Assembly: GCA_002479075.1 (NCBI GenBank)
Contig: DLLG01000001.1
Location: 62,001 to 126,000, forward strand
DNA length: 64,000 bases
Source: Clostridiales bacterium UBA7568
GTDB lineage: Bacteria; Bacillota; Clostridia; Oscillospirales; CAG-272
Reading direction: 5' to 3'
Below the pieces are notes generated by a model. It was given only the letters and a program-made list of their open reading frames with translations, was not told the DNA's origin and did not search any database. Below, piece after piece: positions 7,619-16,371 of the stretch (the first letter of the stretch is position 1; every line of letters begins with the position of its first letter). The position numbers were made by a program, and so were the translations under genes.

Positions 7619-8179
7619 ATGAGAAAGAATTTCGGAGCAAAGCCTTATACCTATCCGCAGCCCGTTTTTATCCTTGCCGCTTATGGCAGCGACGGCACGC
7701 CCTGCGCAATGAATGCAGCTTGGGGCGGAATAAGCGAGGGAAATGAGATTTCAATGTGCATAAGTGCCGGTCACAAGACGACAAAGGACCTTCTTGAAAA
7801 AGGCGCGTTTACGGTCAGTATGGCGGATGCGGATCACGTTGTCGCCTGCGACTATGTCGGCATAGTTTCGGGAAACGCGGTTCCCGACAAGCTTGAAAAA
7901 GCCGGATTTCATACCGCCAGATCCGAATTTGTCGATGCGCCGATCATAAATGAGCTTCCGATAACGCTTGAATGCAAGCTGAAAAGCTATGACAAGCATA
8001 CTTGCCGTCTCGTCGGAGAGATAGTCAACGTAAGCGTTGACGAGCGTGTGCTCGATGCGGACGGAAACGTTGATGTCGGCAAGGCAAAGCCGATAACCTT
8101 TGACCCGTTCAACAACACATATGTTGTGCTCGGAGAGACCGTCGGCAAGGCATTTGAGGACGGCAAAAAACTGAAATAA
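7619..8179 (+). CDS. Flavin reductase family protein (flavoredoxin-like)
   Basis: This 186-residue protein has the FMN-binding split-barrel fold of flavin reductases and flavoredoxins: PVFILAAYGSDGTPCAMNAAW near the start and CISAGHKTTKDLLEKGAFTV, the phosphate-binding stretch, then a variable strand region ending NTYVVLGETVGKAF. Such proteins bind FMN and pass electrons between carriers or reduce quinones and aldehydes indirectly. I use the ATG at 7619 with AAAGGA upstream; the ATG at 7601 lacks a ribosome site. Third position after the MerR promoter, before two iron-sulfur aldo/keto reductases, which could be its electron partners. Confidence 0.88.
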   Translation: MRKNFGAKPYTYPQPVFILAAYGSDGTPCAMNAAWGGISEGNEISMCISAGHKTTKDLLEKGAFTVSMADADHVVACDYVGIVSGNAVPDKLEKAGFHTARSEFVDAPIINELPITLECKLKSYDKHTCRLVGEIVNVSVDERVLDADGNVDVGKAKPITFDPFNNTYVVLGETVGKAFEDGKKLK

Positions 8180-8200
8180 ATTCCGAAAGGACGTGAAAAA

Positions 8201-9316
8201 ATGAGTTATTTTGAGAACGTGAAAAAGAATTTCGGCTTTGGATGTATGAGGCTGCCTATGCGGGGCGAAGAGGTTGACCTCGAAGAGTTTTCGCATATGG
8301 TTGACACGTTTATCTCCGAAGGCTTCAACTATTTTGACACGGCGCACGGCTATATCGGCGGCAAGAGCGAAATTGCAGTCAGAGAAGGACTTACAAAGCG
8401 CTATCCGAGGGATAAATATATACTGACAGACAAGCTGACAGGAACATTCTTCAATAAAGAAGAGGACATTCGTCCGTTTTTTGAGAGCCAGCTTGAGGCT
8501 TGCGGAGTTGATTATTTTGACTTTTATCTTATGCACGCGCAGAACAAGAGCGTGTTTGAAAAGTTCAAAAAATGTCGCGCTTATGAGACGGCGTTTGAAC
8601 TGAAAGCAGAGGGAAAGGTAAAACACGTCGGGCTCTCGTTCCACGACAGTGCGGATGTGCTTGACAAAATATTGACGGAATATCCGCAGGTTGAGGTTGT
8701 TCAGATACAGCTCAACTACGTTGATTTTGACGATCCGGCTGTTCAGTCCGAAAAGTGTTATGAGGTTTGCCGTAAGCACGGAAAGCCTGTGATCGTAATG
8801 GAGCCGGTCAAGGGAGGAAGCCTCGTAAACCTTACGGACGACGCAAAGAAAGTCCTTTCCGACCTCGGCGGCGGAAGCCCCGCAAGCTATGCGATACGTT
8901 TTGCAGCCGGCTTTGACGGAATTTTTATGGTTCTTTCCGGTATGAGCAATATGGAGCAGATGGAGGATAATCTTTCTTATATGAAGGATTTCAAGCCGCT
9001 CGATGAGACCGAAAAAGCAGCTGTCGACAAGGTTTGCGAGATAATCCGCTCAAAGCATCTCATCCCTTGCACGGCTTGCAGATATTGCACGGACGGTTGC
9101 CCGAAGCATATCTCAATTCCCGATCTTTTCTCCTGTATGAACGCAAAGCGCGCATATCACGACTGGAACGCAGATTACCATTACGGCGAAGTTTATACAA
9201 AGCACAATGGCAAGGCTTCCGACTGTATCGGTTGCGGAAAGTGCGAGAAGATCTGCCCGCAGCATTTGCCCGTCCGTCAGCTGCTGAAGGATGTCGCAAA
9301 GGAGTTTGAGAAATGA
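8201..9316 (+). CDS. Aldo/keto reductase with C-terminal 2x[4Fe-4S] ferredoxin domain
   Basis: This 371-residue protein combines an N-terminal (beta/alpha)8 aldo/keto reductase barrel with a C-terminal ferredoxin-like domain. The catalytic tetrad is complete: Asp and Tyr in YFDTAHGY (near residues 47-52), Lys in LTDKLTG and His in YLMHAQN. The tail carries CTACRYCTDGCPKH and CIGCGKCEKICPQH, two classical cluster motifs. Such fusions are common in Clostridia and are thought to take electrons from or give them to ferredoxin. It overlaps the next reductase by an ATGA. The substrate is probably an aldehyde, given its regulator. Confidence 0.93.
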   Translation: MSYFENVKKNFGFGCMRLPMRGEEVDLEEFSHMVDTFISEGFNYFDTAHGYIGGKSEIAVREGLTKRYPRDKYILTDKLTGTFFNKEEDIRPFFESQLEACGVDYFDFYLMHAQNKSVFEKFKKCRAYETAFELKAEGKVKHVGLSFHDSADVLDKILTEYPQVEVVQIQLNYVDFDDPAVQSEKCYEVCRKHGKPVIVMEPVKGGSLVNLTDDAKKVLSDLGGGSPASYAIRFAAGFDGIFMVLSGMSNMEQMEDNLSYMKDFKPLDETEKAAVDKVCEIIRSKHLIPCTACRYCTDGCPKHISIPDLFSCMNAKRAYHDWNADYHYGEVYTKHNGKASDCIGCGKCEKICPQHLPVRQLLKDVAKEFEK

Positions 9317-10434
9317 TTGAATACAGAAAACTGCCTAAGGGAGACGAGCGGATAAGCACGCTCGGACTCGGTATGGGCGGGATACAAAACACCCCGCCGG
9401 ACGAGATAGAAAAAGTCATATCGACGGCGATTGAAAACGGAATAAACTTTTTTGACCTTTGTGCCGGAGGCGCGTCGGTATACGAGCCGTTCGGAAAAGC
9501 GATACGCGGCAAGAGAGAAAAGGTTTATTTCCAGCTTCATTTCGGCGCAGTATATAACGAAAACGGCGAATACGGCTGGTCAAGAAGTCTCGAAAAAATA
9601 AAGTCAACTTTTGCCTGGGAACTGGAAAAGCTCGGCACGGACTATGTTGATTTCGGATTTCTTCATTGCGTTGACGAAGACGAGGACATTACAGATATAT
9701 GGCAAAGCGGCATTGCGGATTACCTCTCCGAGCTGAAAAAGCGGGGAACCGTGCGCCATATGGGCTTTTCCTCGCATACGCCGTCGGTCGCAAATAAGCT
9801 GATAGATGCAGGACTTTTTGATATGATGATGTTCTCCGTAAATCCCGCATATGACCTTGAATGCGGGGATGAATACGGTATCGGAACAACGGGCGAACGC
9901 GCGGCGCTTTTCCGTCGTTGCGAAGCGGAGGGAATCGGAATTTCGGTTATGAAGCCGTTCCACGGCGGACAGCTCCTCTCCGAAAAAACGTCGCCTTTCC
10001 GCAAATTGCTTACAAAGAATCAGTGTCTGCAATACGTTCTTGACCGTCCCGCGGTGCTGACGGCGGTTACGGGGGTGAGAAGTCTTTCGGATCTTTCGGA
10101 GCTTCTTGAATTTTCAAAATCGACGCGGGAAGAAAACGACTATTCCGTCATAGGGCAGTTTACGCCCGAAGCGGCTGTCGGAAACTGTGTCTATTGCAAT
10201 CATTGCCAGCCCTGTCCCGCCGGGATAGACATCGGGCTTGTGAACAAATATTATGATCTTTCGCTTGCCGGCGACGGAATGGCTCACAACCATTACAGCA
10301 AACTCGCCGTGAAGGCTGACGCCTGTCTTGAATGCGGACATTGCGAGAAGCGTTGCCCGTTTGGCGTAAAGCAGCAGGCGAAAATGAAAAAAATCGCAGA
10401 ATACTTTAACAAAGGAGAAAACCAAAATGATTGA
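9313..10434 (+). CDS. Second aldo/keto reductase-ferredoxin fusion, altered catalytic tetrad
   Basis: A 373-residue relative of the preceding gene with the same barrel-plus-ferredoxin plan. Iron-sulfur motifs are CVYCNHCQPCP and CLECGHCEKRCP. The active site is unusual: the Asp-to-Tyr segment reads FFDLCAGGASVYEPFG, longer than the usual DTAxxYG, and the strand that should hold the catalytic Lys reads YFQLHFGA with His in its place. The His strand FLHC is kept. It may act mainly in electron transfer or on a different substrate. The gene overlaps its neighbours on both sides (stop within the ECF S gene), so the operon is tightly coupled. Confidence 0.9.
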   Translation: MIEYRKLPKGDERISTLGLGMGGIQNTPPDEIEKVISTAIENGINFFDLCAGGASVYEPFGKAIRGKREKVYFQLHFGAVYNENGEYGWSRSLEKIKSTFAWELEKLGTDYVDFGFLHCVDEDEDITDIWQSGIADYLSELKKRGTVRHMGFSSHTPSVANKLIDAGLFDMMMFSVNPAYDLECGDEYGIGTTGERAALFRRCEAEGIGISVMKPFHGGQLLSEKTSPFRKLLTKNQCLQYVLDRPAVLTAVTGVRSLSDLSELLEFSKSTREENDYSVIGQFTPEAAVGNCVYCNHCQPCPAGIDIGLVNKYYDLSLAGDGMAHNHYSKLAVKADACLECGHCEKRCPFGVKQQAKMKKIAEYFNKGENQND

Positions 10435-10996
10435 TAACGTACTTACAAGAAAACACGCTTCGGCGAGAGTCGGAATCGCCGTTAAAACACTTATTTCGCT
10501 CGGAATTATAGCGCTTGCGCTTGTTCTGCCGCAGATTGCTCACCTTGCCGTCGGTGCGAGCGCAGGTATAATGCTTTTGCCGATGTATCTTCCCGTGCTT
10601 CTCGGCGGATGTCTGCTCGGAGCAAAGTGGGGTGCCGCAATCGGCGTGCTCTCTCCGCTCGCAAGCTACTTTATCACATCGATGCCCGCGCTTTCAAGAT
10701 TGCCTTTTATGATGGCGGAGCTTGCCGTTTTCGGGCTTATAACCGGACTTTTCTCCGATAAAATTCAGAAAAACGTCTGGATGGCATTTCCTGCCGTTAT
10801 AATCGCGCAGGTAAGCGGAAGAGCGTTCTTTATGCTTGCCGTTGCAACGTTCGGAAGATTTGCCGGTCTTGCAACCTCTGTGATATGGGGACAGATAAAG
10901 ACAGGTATGATCGGACTTTTCGCACAGGCTGTGATAGTTCCGCTTATGGTGATTGCGCTTGCAAAGATTCTTGAAAAGGACAAAGCAAATGACTGA
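10427..10996 (+). CDS. ECF transporter S component
   Basis: This 189-residue membrane protein has five to six hydrophobic segments (LISLGIIALALVLPQ, GIMLLPMYLPVLLGGCLLGA, FMMAELAVFGLITGLF and others), typical of the substrate-binding S subunit of energy-coupling-factor vitamin transporters. It would dock with a shared EcfT-EcfA module encoded elsewhere. The substrate cannot be read; its place in a redox operon suggests a cofactor precursor such as a flavin or nicotinamide compound. It overlaps the gene before and the DUF1893 gene after. Confidence 0.8.
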   Translation: MIDNVLTRKHASARVGIAVKTLISLGIIALALVLPQIAHLAVGASAGIMLLPMYLPVLLGGCLLGAKWGAAIGVLSPLASYFITSMPALSRLPFMMAELAVFGLITGLFSDKIQKNVWMAFPAVIIAQVSGRAFFMLAVATFGRFAGLATSVIWGQIKTGMIGLFAQAVIVPLMVIALAKILEKDKAND

Positions 10997-11408
10997 CATC
11001 GAGCTTGCAAAAAAAGCCCTTTCCGGACACACAATCGCTCTTTGCAGAGACGGAGATACCGTCACAAGCGATAAGCGCGGAGTTGCGCCGATGGTTGACT
11101 TTATTCGCGAGGGAAGAGATCTCTGCGGATATTCCGCGGCGGATAAGATTGTCGGAAAAGCCGCTGCTGTGCTGTTTATAAAGGCTGGGATAAAAGAGGT
11201 TTTCGCCGAGGTGATCTCAAAATCGGCGAAGGAGACTCTGTCTTTGCACGGAGTTCCGTTTTCCTTCGGGAAAGAAAGCGAAAGAATAATAAATCGCGAA
11301 GGCACAGGACTCTGTCCGATGGAAACAGCCGTTTCGGAAATTGATGATGTCGATACGGCATTCGAGGCAATATGCCGAAGACTTGAAAGCCTGCGCGACG
11401 CGAAATAA
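10989..11408 (+). CDS. DUF1893 domain protein
   Basis: A 139-residue protein with the DUF1893 pattern: IALCRDGDTVTSDKRGVAPM, then GYSAADKIVGKAAAVLFIKAG and a conserved LCPMETAV near the end (Cys117 region). The fold is known to be related to cytidine deaminases, but members lack a demonstrated activity. The two cysteines (ICGY-like LCGY and LCPME) are compatible with a thiol-reactive role in this electrophile-stress operon, which is inference. The ATG at 10989 overlaps the ECF S stop by 8 bp. Last gene before a strong terminator. Confidence 0.85.
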   Translation: MTDIELAKKALSGHTIALCRDGDTVTSDKRGVAPMVDFIREGRDLCGYSAADKIVGKAAAVLFIKAGIKEVFAEVISKSAKETLSLHGVPFSFGKESERIINREGTGLCPMETAVSEIDDVDTAFEAICRRLESLRDAK

Positions 11409-11414
11409 TGCAAA

Positions 11415-11450
11415 AATCTCCCGTCCGCATTGAGCGACGGGAGATTTTAT
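11415..11450. terminator. Bidirectional terminator, redox operon / tagA-like gene
   Basis: AATCTCCCGTC and GACGGGAGATT form an 11-bp perfect stem with a 10-nt loop, followed by TTTATATATTTATT, between convergent genes. Confidence 0.9.
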
Positions 11451-11454
11451 ATAT

Positions 11455-12210
11455 TTATTGTGTTTTCCTTGATTTTTTCAGTCTGCGCTTATATTTTTTC
11501 GTTTCAATGATATATTTCGGCAAAGCCATCATTCTTCCTATGCGGGACGGCTGCTTTATCAGTCGCCAGAGCCATTCCAGATGGAGCGAGATGAAGAGTT
11601 TCGGCGCGCGCTTCGCCGTCCCTGCGTAAATATCGACGCTACCGCCGAGGCAGGCGATGACAAGGGGAGAAAGGCGAGCCGCATTTTCCATAGTCCATTT
11701 TTCCTGCGCCGGAAAACCGAGACAGACATAAAGAACATCGGCTTTTGCAGCGTTGATTTCGTTTACTACGGCTTCTGAACCCTCCGGGGATTTATCAAAA
11801 TATCCGTCGCGACAGCCTGCAATTTTCAGCCCGGGATACCTGCCGCGCAGGTTTTCGGCAGCCTTTTCCGCAACGGTTGGCTTGCCGCCGAGAATAAAGA
11901 GGGAATAGCCCTTTTCGGCACACATACGGGCGACGTTTTCCCCGTAGTCAACGCCCGCAACCTTCTCACGAAGGGGTGTTCCGAGAATCTTTGCCGCCTT
12001 CAGTATTCCGGCACCGTCCGGGAGGAGAATATCGGCGGAGGAGATCATCTTCATTATGCCCTCATCCTCCGAGCACGCCTGCGCAATTTCTGCATTTGGC
12101 GTAAAAACTACGGTTTTCTTGCCTTTTTCGAGTGCGTTTTCTGTTATCAGAACCGCCTCGGACATTGTTATATTATCAATTTTGAGCCCTCTTATATCGG
12201 TTTTTGACAA
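11455..12210 (-). CDS. WecG/TagA/CpsF family glycosyltransferase
   Basis: This 251-residue GT26 family enzyme transfers an amino sugar (ManNAc or a relative) to an undecaprenyl-linked GlcNAc in wall teichoic acid or polysaccharide synthesis at the membrane surface. Typical motifs are VVFTPNAEIAQACSED, LLPDGAGILKAAKILG, RVAGVD-like KVAGVDYGENVA, YSLFILGGKPTVAEKAAENL and VCLGFPAQEKWTMENA. The start is a TTG at 12210 preceded by AGGTGGTGATAG; the upstream open frame has no similarity and carries a promoter for the opposite strand. The basic C-terminus (KKYKRRLKKSRK) suits membrane association. Confidence 0.9.
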   Translation of the reverse strand: MSKTDIRGLKIDNITMSEAVLITENALEKGKKTVVFTPNAEIAQACSEDEGIMKMISSADILLPDGAGILKAAKILGTPLREKVAGVDYGENVARMCAEKGYSLFILGGKPTVAEKAAENLRGRYPGLKIAGCRDGYFDKSPEGSEAVVNEINAAKADVLYVCLGFPAQEKWTMENAARLSPLVIACLGGSVDIYAGTAKRAPKLFISLHLEWLWRLIKQPSRIGRMMALPKYIIETKKYKRRLKKSRKTQ

Positions 12211-12301
12211 GCTATCACCACCTAACGAAAGAAATTTTATCATACAAGCCGTTTTATTACAATATAAAAGGCATATTTTTATTATTTTTTGCAAAATTTT
12301 A

Positions 12302-12330
12302 TGGACATTATTCCGTATGCGTGGTATAAT
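12302..12330 (+). promoter_or_regulatory. Promoter of the metallo-hydrolase-gltX-glnS operon
   Basis: TGGACA and TATAAT are 17 bp apart with a TGG extended -10 (TG-n-TATAAT). It drives the ATG at 12364. Confidence 0.75.
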
Positions 12331-12363
12331 AACAAAGATAATTTTGAAAATGGGGCAGTATTT

Positions 12364-12948
12364 ATGACGGAAATGTTTTCCTTGCCGCCGATAGGCACAA
12401 ATTGCTATCTTTATTTTGACGAAAACTCCCGCGACGCGGCGATTATTGACCCTGCGTCCGGCGGAGATGCGGTCTTTGAGAGGGCAAAGGAGCTTGGGCT
12501 GAAAATCAGATATATCCTCCTTACGCACGGTCATTTTGACCATATCGGCGGGGCGGACAGGCTTTCCGACATATGCGGCGCGCCGATATATGTAAGCGCA
12601 GAGGACGAGGAGCTCCTCTCAAGTCCGGAAAAGAACGCTTCGGCGCAGATGAGCGCTTTTCCTGTTAAGGTTTTGTCAAAGGTCAAGACCTTTTCGGACG
12701 GCGATGAGTTTGCAATCGGCGAAAAGAAGCTGACAGCGATGCTCACGCCCGGTCACACAAAGGGCTCTGCCTGCTTTTTCGGCGAAAAAGAGGTTTTCAC
12801 AGGCGATACCGTTTTCTGCGACGGTTACGGAAGGACGGATCTTTACGGAGGCGACCATAAGGAAATGCGAAAGTCGCTTGCAAAAGTTCTGCCGCTTCTG
12901 AAAGGAAAAAAGATATACCCCGGTCACGGTGAAATGAGAGATTTTTAA
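12364..12948 (+). CDS. Metallo-beta-lactamase fold hydrolase (glyoxalase II-like)
   Basis: A 194-residue cytoplasmic enzyme of the glyoxalase II / YcbL type. The dinuclear zinc motif THGHFDHIGG (HxHxDH) is followed by PGHTKGSACF, FTGDTVF and the C-terminal PGHGEM, all metal ligands of the family. It lacks the long C-terminal domain of classical glyoxalase II, like YcbL, so it probably hydrolyses small thioesters. The start is the ATG at 12364; the ribosome site is weak. It is 21 bp upstream of gltX and is probably co-transcribed with both tRNA synthetases. Confidence 0.9.
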   Translation: MTEMFSLPPIGTNCYLYFDENSRDAAIIDPASGGDAVFERAKELGLKIRYILLTHGHFDHIGGADRLSDICGAPIYVSAEDEELLSSPEKNASAQMSAFPVKVLSKVKTFSDGDEFAIGEKKLTAMLTPGHTKGSACFFGEKEVFTGDTVFCDGYGRTDLYGGDHKEMRKSLAKVLPLLKGKKIYPGHGEMRDF

Positions 12949-12969
12949 TTTTTCAAGGAGATAAATTCA

Positions 12970-14655
12970 ATGGATTACAATTATCTTGCCGATCTGCTTT
13001 TCCCGAATGTAACGGAGACTCCGGCTGATATGGAAAAGCGTTATCCCCCGAGAGTACTTCCCGAGGGCGCAAAGGTTACGAGATTTGCCCCCAGCCCGAC
13101 GGGATTTGTTCATTTCGGAGGACTTTTCCCGAGCACCGTCGGCGACAGGCTGGCTCATCAGAGCGGCGGCGTTTTCTATCTTCGTATAGAGGATACGGAC
13201 GCGAAGAGAGAGGTTCCAGGCGCGGCTGAAGCGCTTATCAGAACGCTTGAAACATACGGAATAAATTTTGACGAGGGAGCAATCCTCGGCGAGGACGGAA
13301 AGATCAGCGATAAGGGCATTTACGGCCCCTACAAGCAGAGCCTAAGAGGCCCGATTTATCACGTCTTTGCAAAGCAGCTCGTCCGCGAAGGCAAGGCGTA
13401 TCCCTGCTTTTCGACAGAGGAGGAGCTTGAAGAGCTCCAGCAGGTAAACAAAAAGGAAGAAATAAAGAATACGGACTGGGAAGCGGTTGCCGCGCAGAGA
13501 AAAGCGGAAATGCTTGCGAGAAGAAACTTTACCATCGAAGAGGTTGAAGCAAATCTCAAGGCGGGAATGCCTTTTGTTCTCCGCATACTTGCGGACGGCG
13601 ACCCCGAAAAGAAGATCAAATTCACCGATCTTGTAAAGGGCAATATGGAGGTTACGGAAAACGATGAGGACTTCGTTCTCCTCAAATCCGACGGTATTCC
13701 GACATATCATTTCGCTCACGCAGTCGATGATCACCTTATGGGTACGACGCACGTAATCCGCGGGGAAGAATGGCTTCCGAGCCTTCCGAAGCATATTCAG
13801 CTTTTCCGCTATCTCGGCTTCAAGCTGCCGAAATATATGCACATAGCGCAGATAATGCACCTTGACGAGCACGGCAACAAGAAGAAACTCTCGAAGCGCG
13901 ATATGGGCGCCAATATGGATGAATACACCAAGATGGGCTACTGCCCGGAGGCTGTCTGCGAGTATGTTATGACACTTCTCAATTCCAATTACGAGGAATG
14001 GAGAATGCAGAATCCGACGGCAAGCTATAAGGATTTCCCGTTCAACATAAAGAAAATGTCCGTTTCCGGTTGTCTTTTTGATTTTGACAAGCTAGGCGAT
14101 GTCTCAAAGAACGTTGTTTCAAGAATGACGGCGGAGCAGGTCTACGAATCGACGGCGAAATGGGCAAAGAGCTTTGATCCGGAGTTTTTCTCCGTATTTA
14201 CAAAAAATCCGGAGTTTACAAAGGCGGTTCTCGCAATCGGCAGAGGCGGAAACAAGCCCCGCAAGGACTTTGGCAGATGGGACGAGGTCAAGGGCTATAT
14301 GGGCTTTATGTTTGACGAATTCTTCGGTATTGAAGAGGCATATCCCGATAAGTTCTCAAAGGAGATAATAAAATCGGCTCTCGAAAAATTCCTTGAAACC
14401 TATGATGACAGCGACGAGCAGAACGTCTGGTTCGGAAAGATAAAAGAAATTGCAACGTCAATCGGCTTTGCCGCCGATATGAAGGAATACAAGGCAAACC
14501 CCGAAGCGTTCGGCGGTAGCGTTGCGGATGTAAGTATGTTTTTGCGTCTCGCCGTTACGGGAAAAATGAATTCGCCGGATATGTATTCCGTTATGAAAAT
14601 TCTCGGCGGAGAGAAAGTCGGAGAGCGCATAAACGCTATGATTGAGAGGTTATGA
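12970..14655 (+). CDS. gltX: Glutamate-tRNA ligase
   Basis: This 561-residue class I synthetase charges tRNA-Glu. The HIGH-like motif is PSPTGFVHFGGLF (HFGG), followed by YLRIEDTD, the Glu-specific ATP/tRNA motif, THVIRGEEWLPSLPKH, and the KMSKS equivalent KKLSKRD at about residue 303. The C-terminal helical domain is longer than in the common bacterial enzyme (about 480-500 residues), the form found in several Clostridia. A strong GGAG ribosome site precedes the ATG. The stop overlaps glnS. The direct GlnRS next to it suggests this GluRS need not misacylate tRNA-Gln. Confidence 0.95.
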   Translation: MDYNYLADLLFPNVTETPADMEKRYPPRVLPEGAKVTRFAPSPTGFVHFGGLFPSTVGDRLAHQSGGVFYLRIEDTDAKREVPGAAEALIRTLETYGINFDEGAILGEDGKISDKGIYGPYKQSLRGPIYHVFAKQLVREGKAYPCFSTEEELEELQQVNKKEEIKNTDWEAVAAQRKAEMLARRNFTIEEVEANLKAGMPFVLRILADGDPEKKIKFTDLVKGNMEVTENDEDFVLLKSDGIPTYHFAHAVDDHLMGTTHVIRGEEWLPSLPKHIQLFRYLGFKLPKYMHIAQIMHLDEHGNKKKLSKRDMGANMDEYTKMGYCPEAVCEYVMTLLNSNYEEWRMQNPTASYKDFPFNIKKMSVSGCLFDFDKLGDVSKNVVSRMTAEQVYESTAKWAKSFDPEFFSVFTKNPEFTKAVLAIGRGGNKPRKDFGRWDEVKGYMGFMFDEFFGIEEAYPDKFSKEIIKSALEKFLETYDDSDEQNVWFGKIKEIATSIGFAADMKEYKANPEAFGGSVADVSMFLRLAVTGKMNSPDMYSVMKILGGEKVGERINAMIERL

Positions 14656-14657
14656 AA

Positions 14658-16313
14658 ATGGAAGAGATCAAGGAAATAAAGAATAATTTTATTCACGATA
14701 TAATAGACGAGGATCTGAGAAACAATCCCGATCTGAAAATCCATACGCGTTTTCCGCCGGAGCCTAACGGTTATCTTCACATCGGCAGCGCGAAAGCGAT
14801 CTGGATAAACTATGAAACGGCAAAGAAATACGGCGGAAAGTTCAATCTCCGTTATGACGATACAAACCCCGTCAAAGAGGGCGATGAGTTTGTAAACAGT
14901 ATAAAAGAGGATCTTGAATGGCTCGGCGCAATTCCGAACGGCGGTATTTTTTACGGCTCCGATTATTTTGACGCAGACTACGAATACGCCGTCAAGCTGA
15001 TAAAAGCCGGCAAGGCATATGTCTGCGACCTTACAGCGGAGGAGCTGAGCAAATACAGAGGCACGCTTACAGAACCCGGAAAGAACTCTCCGTATCGTGA
15101 CCGCTCCGTTGAAGAAAATCTTGACCTCTTTGAGAGAATGAAGAACGGCGAATTTCCGGACGGCTCGAAAACGCTCCGCGCGAAAATAGATATGAGCTCT
15201 CCGAATATGAATATGCGCGACCCCGCGATCTACCGTATTCTTCACGTTCCGCACCAGAGACAGGGAAATAAATGGTGCATTTATCCGCTCTATGACTATG
15301 CTCATCCCATTCAGGACGCTCTTGAAGGAATCACACATTCTCTCTGTTCAATCGAGTTTGAAAACCATCGTCCGCTATACGAATGGGTAGTTGACAACTG
15401 CGGCTTTGACCCCAAGCCCAAGCAGAGGGAATTTGCCCGCCTCAACGTTACAAACACAGTTATGAGCAAGAGATACCTCCGTTATCTCGTTGAGAGCGGA
15501 ATGGTTGACGGCTGGGACGACCCCCGCCTTCCTACAATCTGCGCTCTCCGCAGAAGAGGCTTCACGCCCGAATCCATATTTGATTTCATCTCCCGCGCAG
15601 GCGTTGCAAAGAATGACAACCTTGTAAACATTGCTTTACTTGAGCATTGCATAAGAGAAGAGCTGAACGAAAAAGCGCAAAGAAGAATTGCTATTCTTCA
15701 TCCGATAAAGCTCATAGTCGATAACTATCCAGCGGATAAGACCGAATATTTTGAGGTATCGAACAACCCGAATGACGAGTCGGCGGGAACGAGAAAGCTC
15801 CCGTTTACCCGCGAGCTTTATATCGACGCGGACGACTTTGCCGAGGTACCGCCTCCGAAGTTCTTCCGTCTCAAGCCCGAAGGCGAGGTCAGACTTATGG
15901 GCGCATATATAGTCAAATATGCGGGCATTGAAAAGGATGCGGACGGCAATATAGTTGCGATTCACGTAAATGCAGACCTTGAAACGGGCAACGGAAACCC
16001 CGCAGACGGCAGAAAGGTCAAGGGAACGATTCATTGGCTTTCCGCGCCGAACGCCCTCACAACGACCGTTATGCTTTATAACAACCTCTTCGCTGTTGAA
16101 AATATGGGCGAGATTGAAACGGCGGATTATGATAAGTACCTCAATCCCGAATCTGTCATAGAAATAGACGATGCAAAGATTGAGCCGTCGCTTGGCGAGG
16201 CAAAACCGGGCGAAAAGTTCCAGTTTGTCAGAACAGGATACTTCACTCCGGACTCCAAGCACGCAAACAGGTTCAACAGAATCGTCAGCCTTAAAGACGG
16301 ATACAAATTCTGA
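14658..16313 (+). CDS. glnS: Glutamine-tRNA ligase
   Basis: About 552 residues. It has RFPPEPNGYLHIGSAKAI (HIGH motif), the GlnRS-specific FNLRYDDTNP, HPIQDALEGITHSLCSIEF and the KMSKS equivalent VMSKRYL, then a two-barrel anticodon-binding C-terminal half (TIHWLSAPNALTTTVMLYN). It couples glutamine directly to tRNA-Gln. Two in-frame ATGs are possible, 14652 (ATGA overlap with gltX) and 14658; GAGAGG is 8 bp from the second, which I prefer. Most Bacillota lack GlnRS and use GatCAB, so this copy points to an acquired direct route. A terminator follows. Confidence 0.95.
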   Translation: MEEIKEIKNNFIHDIIDEDLRNNPDLKIHTRFPPEPNGYLHIGSAKAIWINYETAKKYGGKFNLRYDDTNPVKEGDEFVNSIKEDLEWLGAIPNGGIFYGSDYFDADYEYAVKLIKAGKAYVCDLTAEELSKYRGTLTEPGKNSPYRDRSVEENLDLFERMKNGEFPDGSKTLRAKIDMSSPNMNMRDPAIYRILHVPHQRQGNKWCIYPLYDYAHPIQDALEGITHSLCSIEFENHRPLYEWVVDNCGFDPKPKQREFARLNVTNTVMSKRYLRYLVESGMVDGWDDPRLPTICALRRRGFTPESIFDFISRAGVAKNDNLVNIALLEHCIREELNEKAQRRIAILHPIKLIVDNYPADKTEYFEVSNNPNDESAGTRKLPFTRELYIDADDFAEVPPPKFFRLKPEGEVRLMGAYIVKYAGIEKDADGNIVAIHVNADLETGNGNPADGRKVKGTIHWLSAPNALTTTVMLYNNLFAVENMGEIETADYDKYLNPESVIEIDDAKIEPSLGEAKPGEKFQFVRTGYFTPDSKHANRFNRIVSLKDGYKF

Positions 16314-16317
16314 TAAT

Positions 16318-16350
16318 TAAAGAGCGTCGCCGAAGCGACGCTCTTTTTTG
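16318..16350 (+). terminator. Terminator after glnS
   Basis: AAAGAGCGTCGC, CGAA loop, GCGACGCTCTTTTTT. A nearly identical hairpin occurs at 19882-19915. Confidence 0.92.
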
Positions 16351-16371
16351 TATTCAGAAAACATCCTGCAA

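Noticed and set aside
12211..12543. N-terminal 111-codon extension of the TagA-like gene
   Set aside because: It contains the promoter of the divergent hydrolase gene and AT-rich, low-complexity sequence; TTG 12210 has AGGTGGTG.
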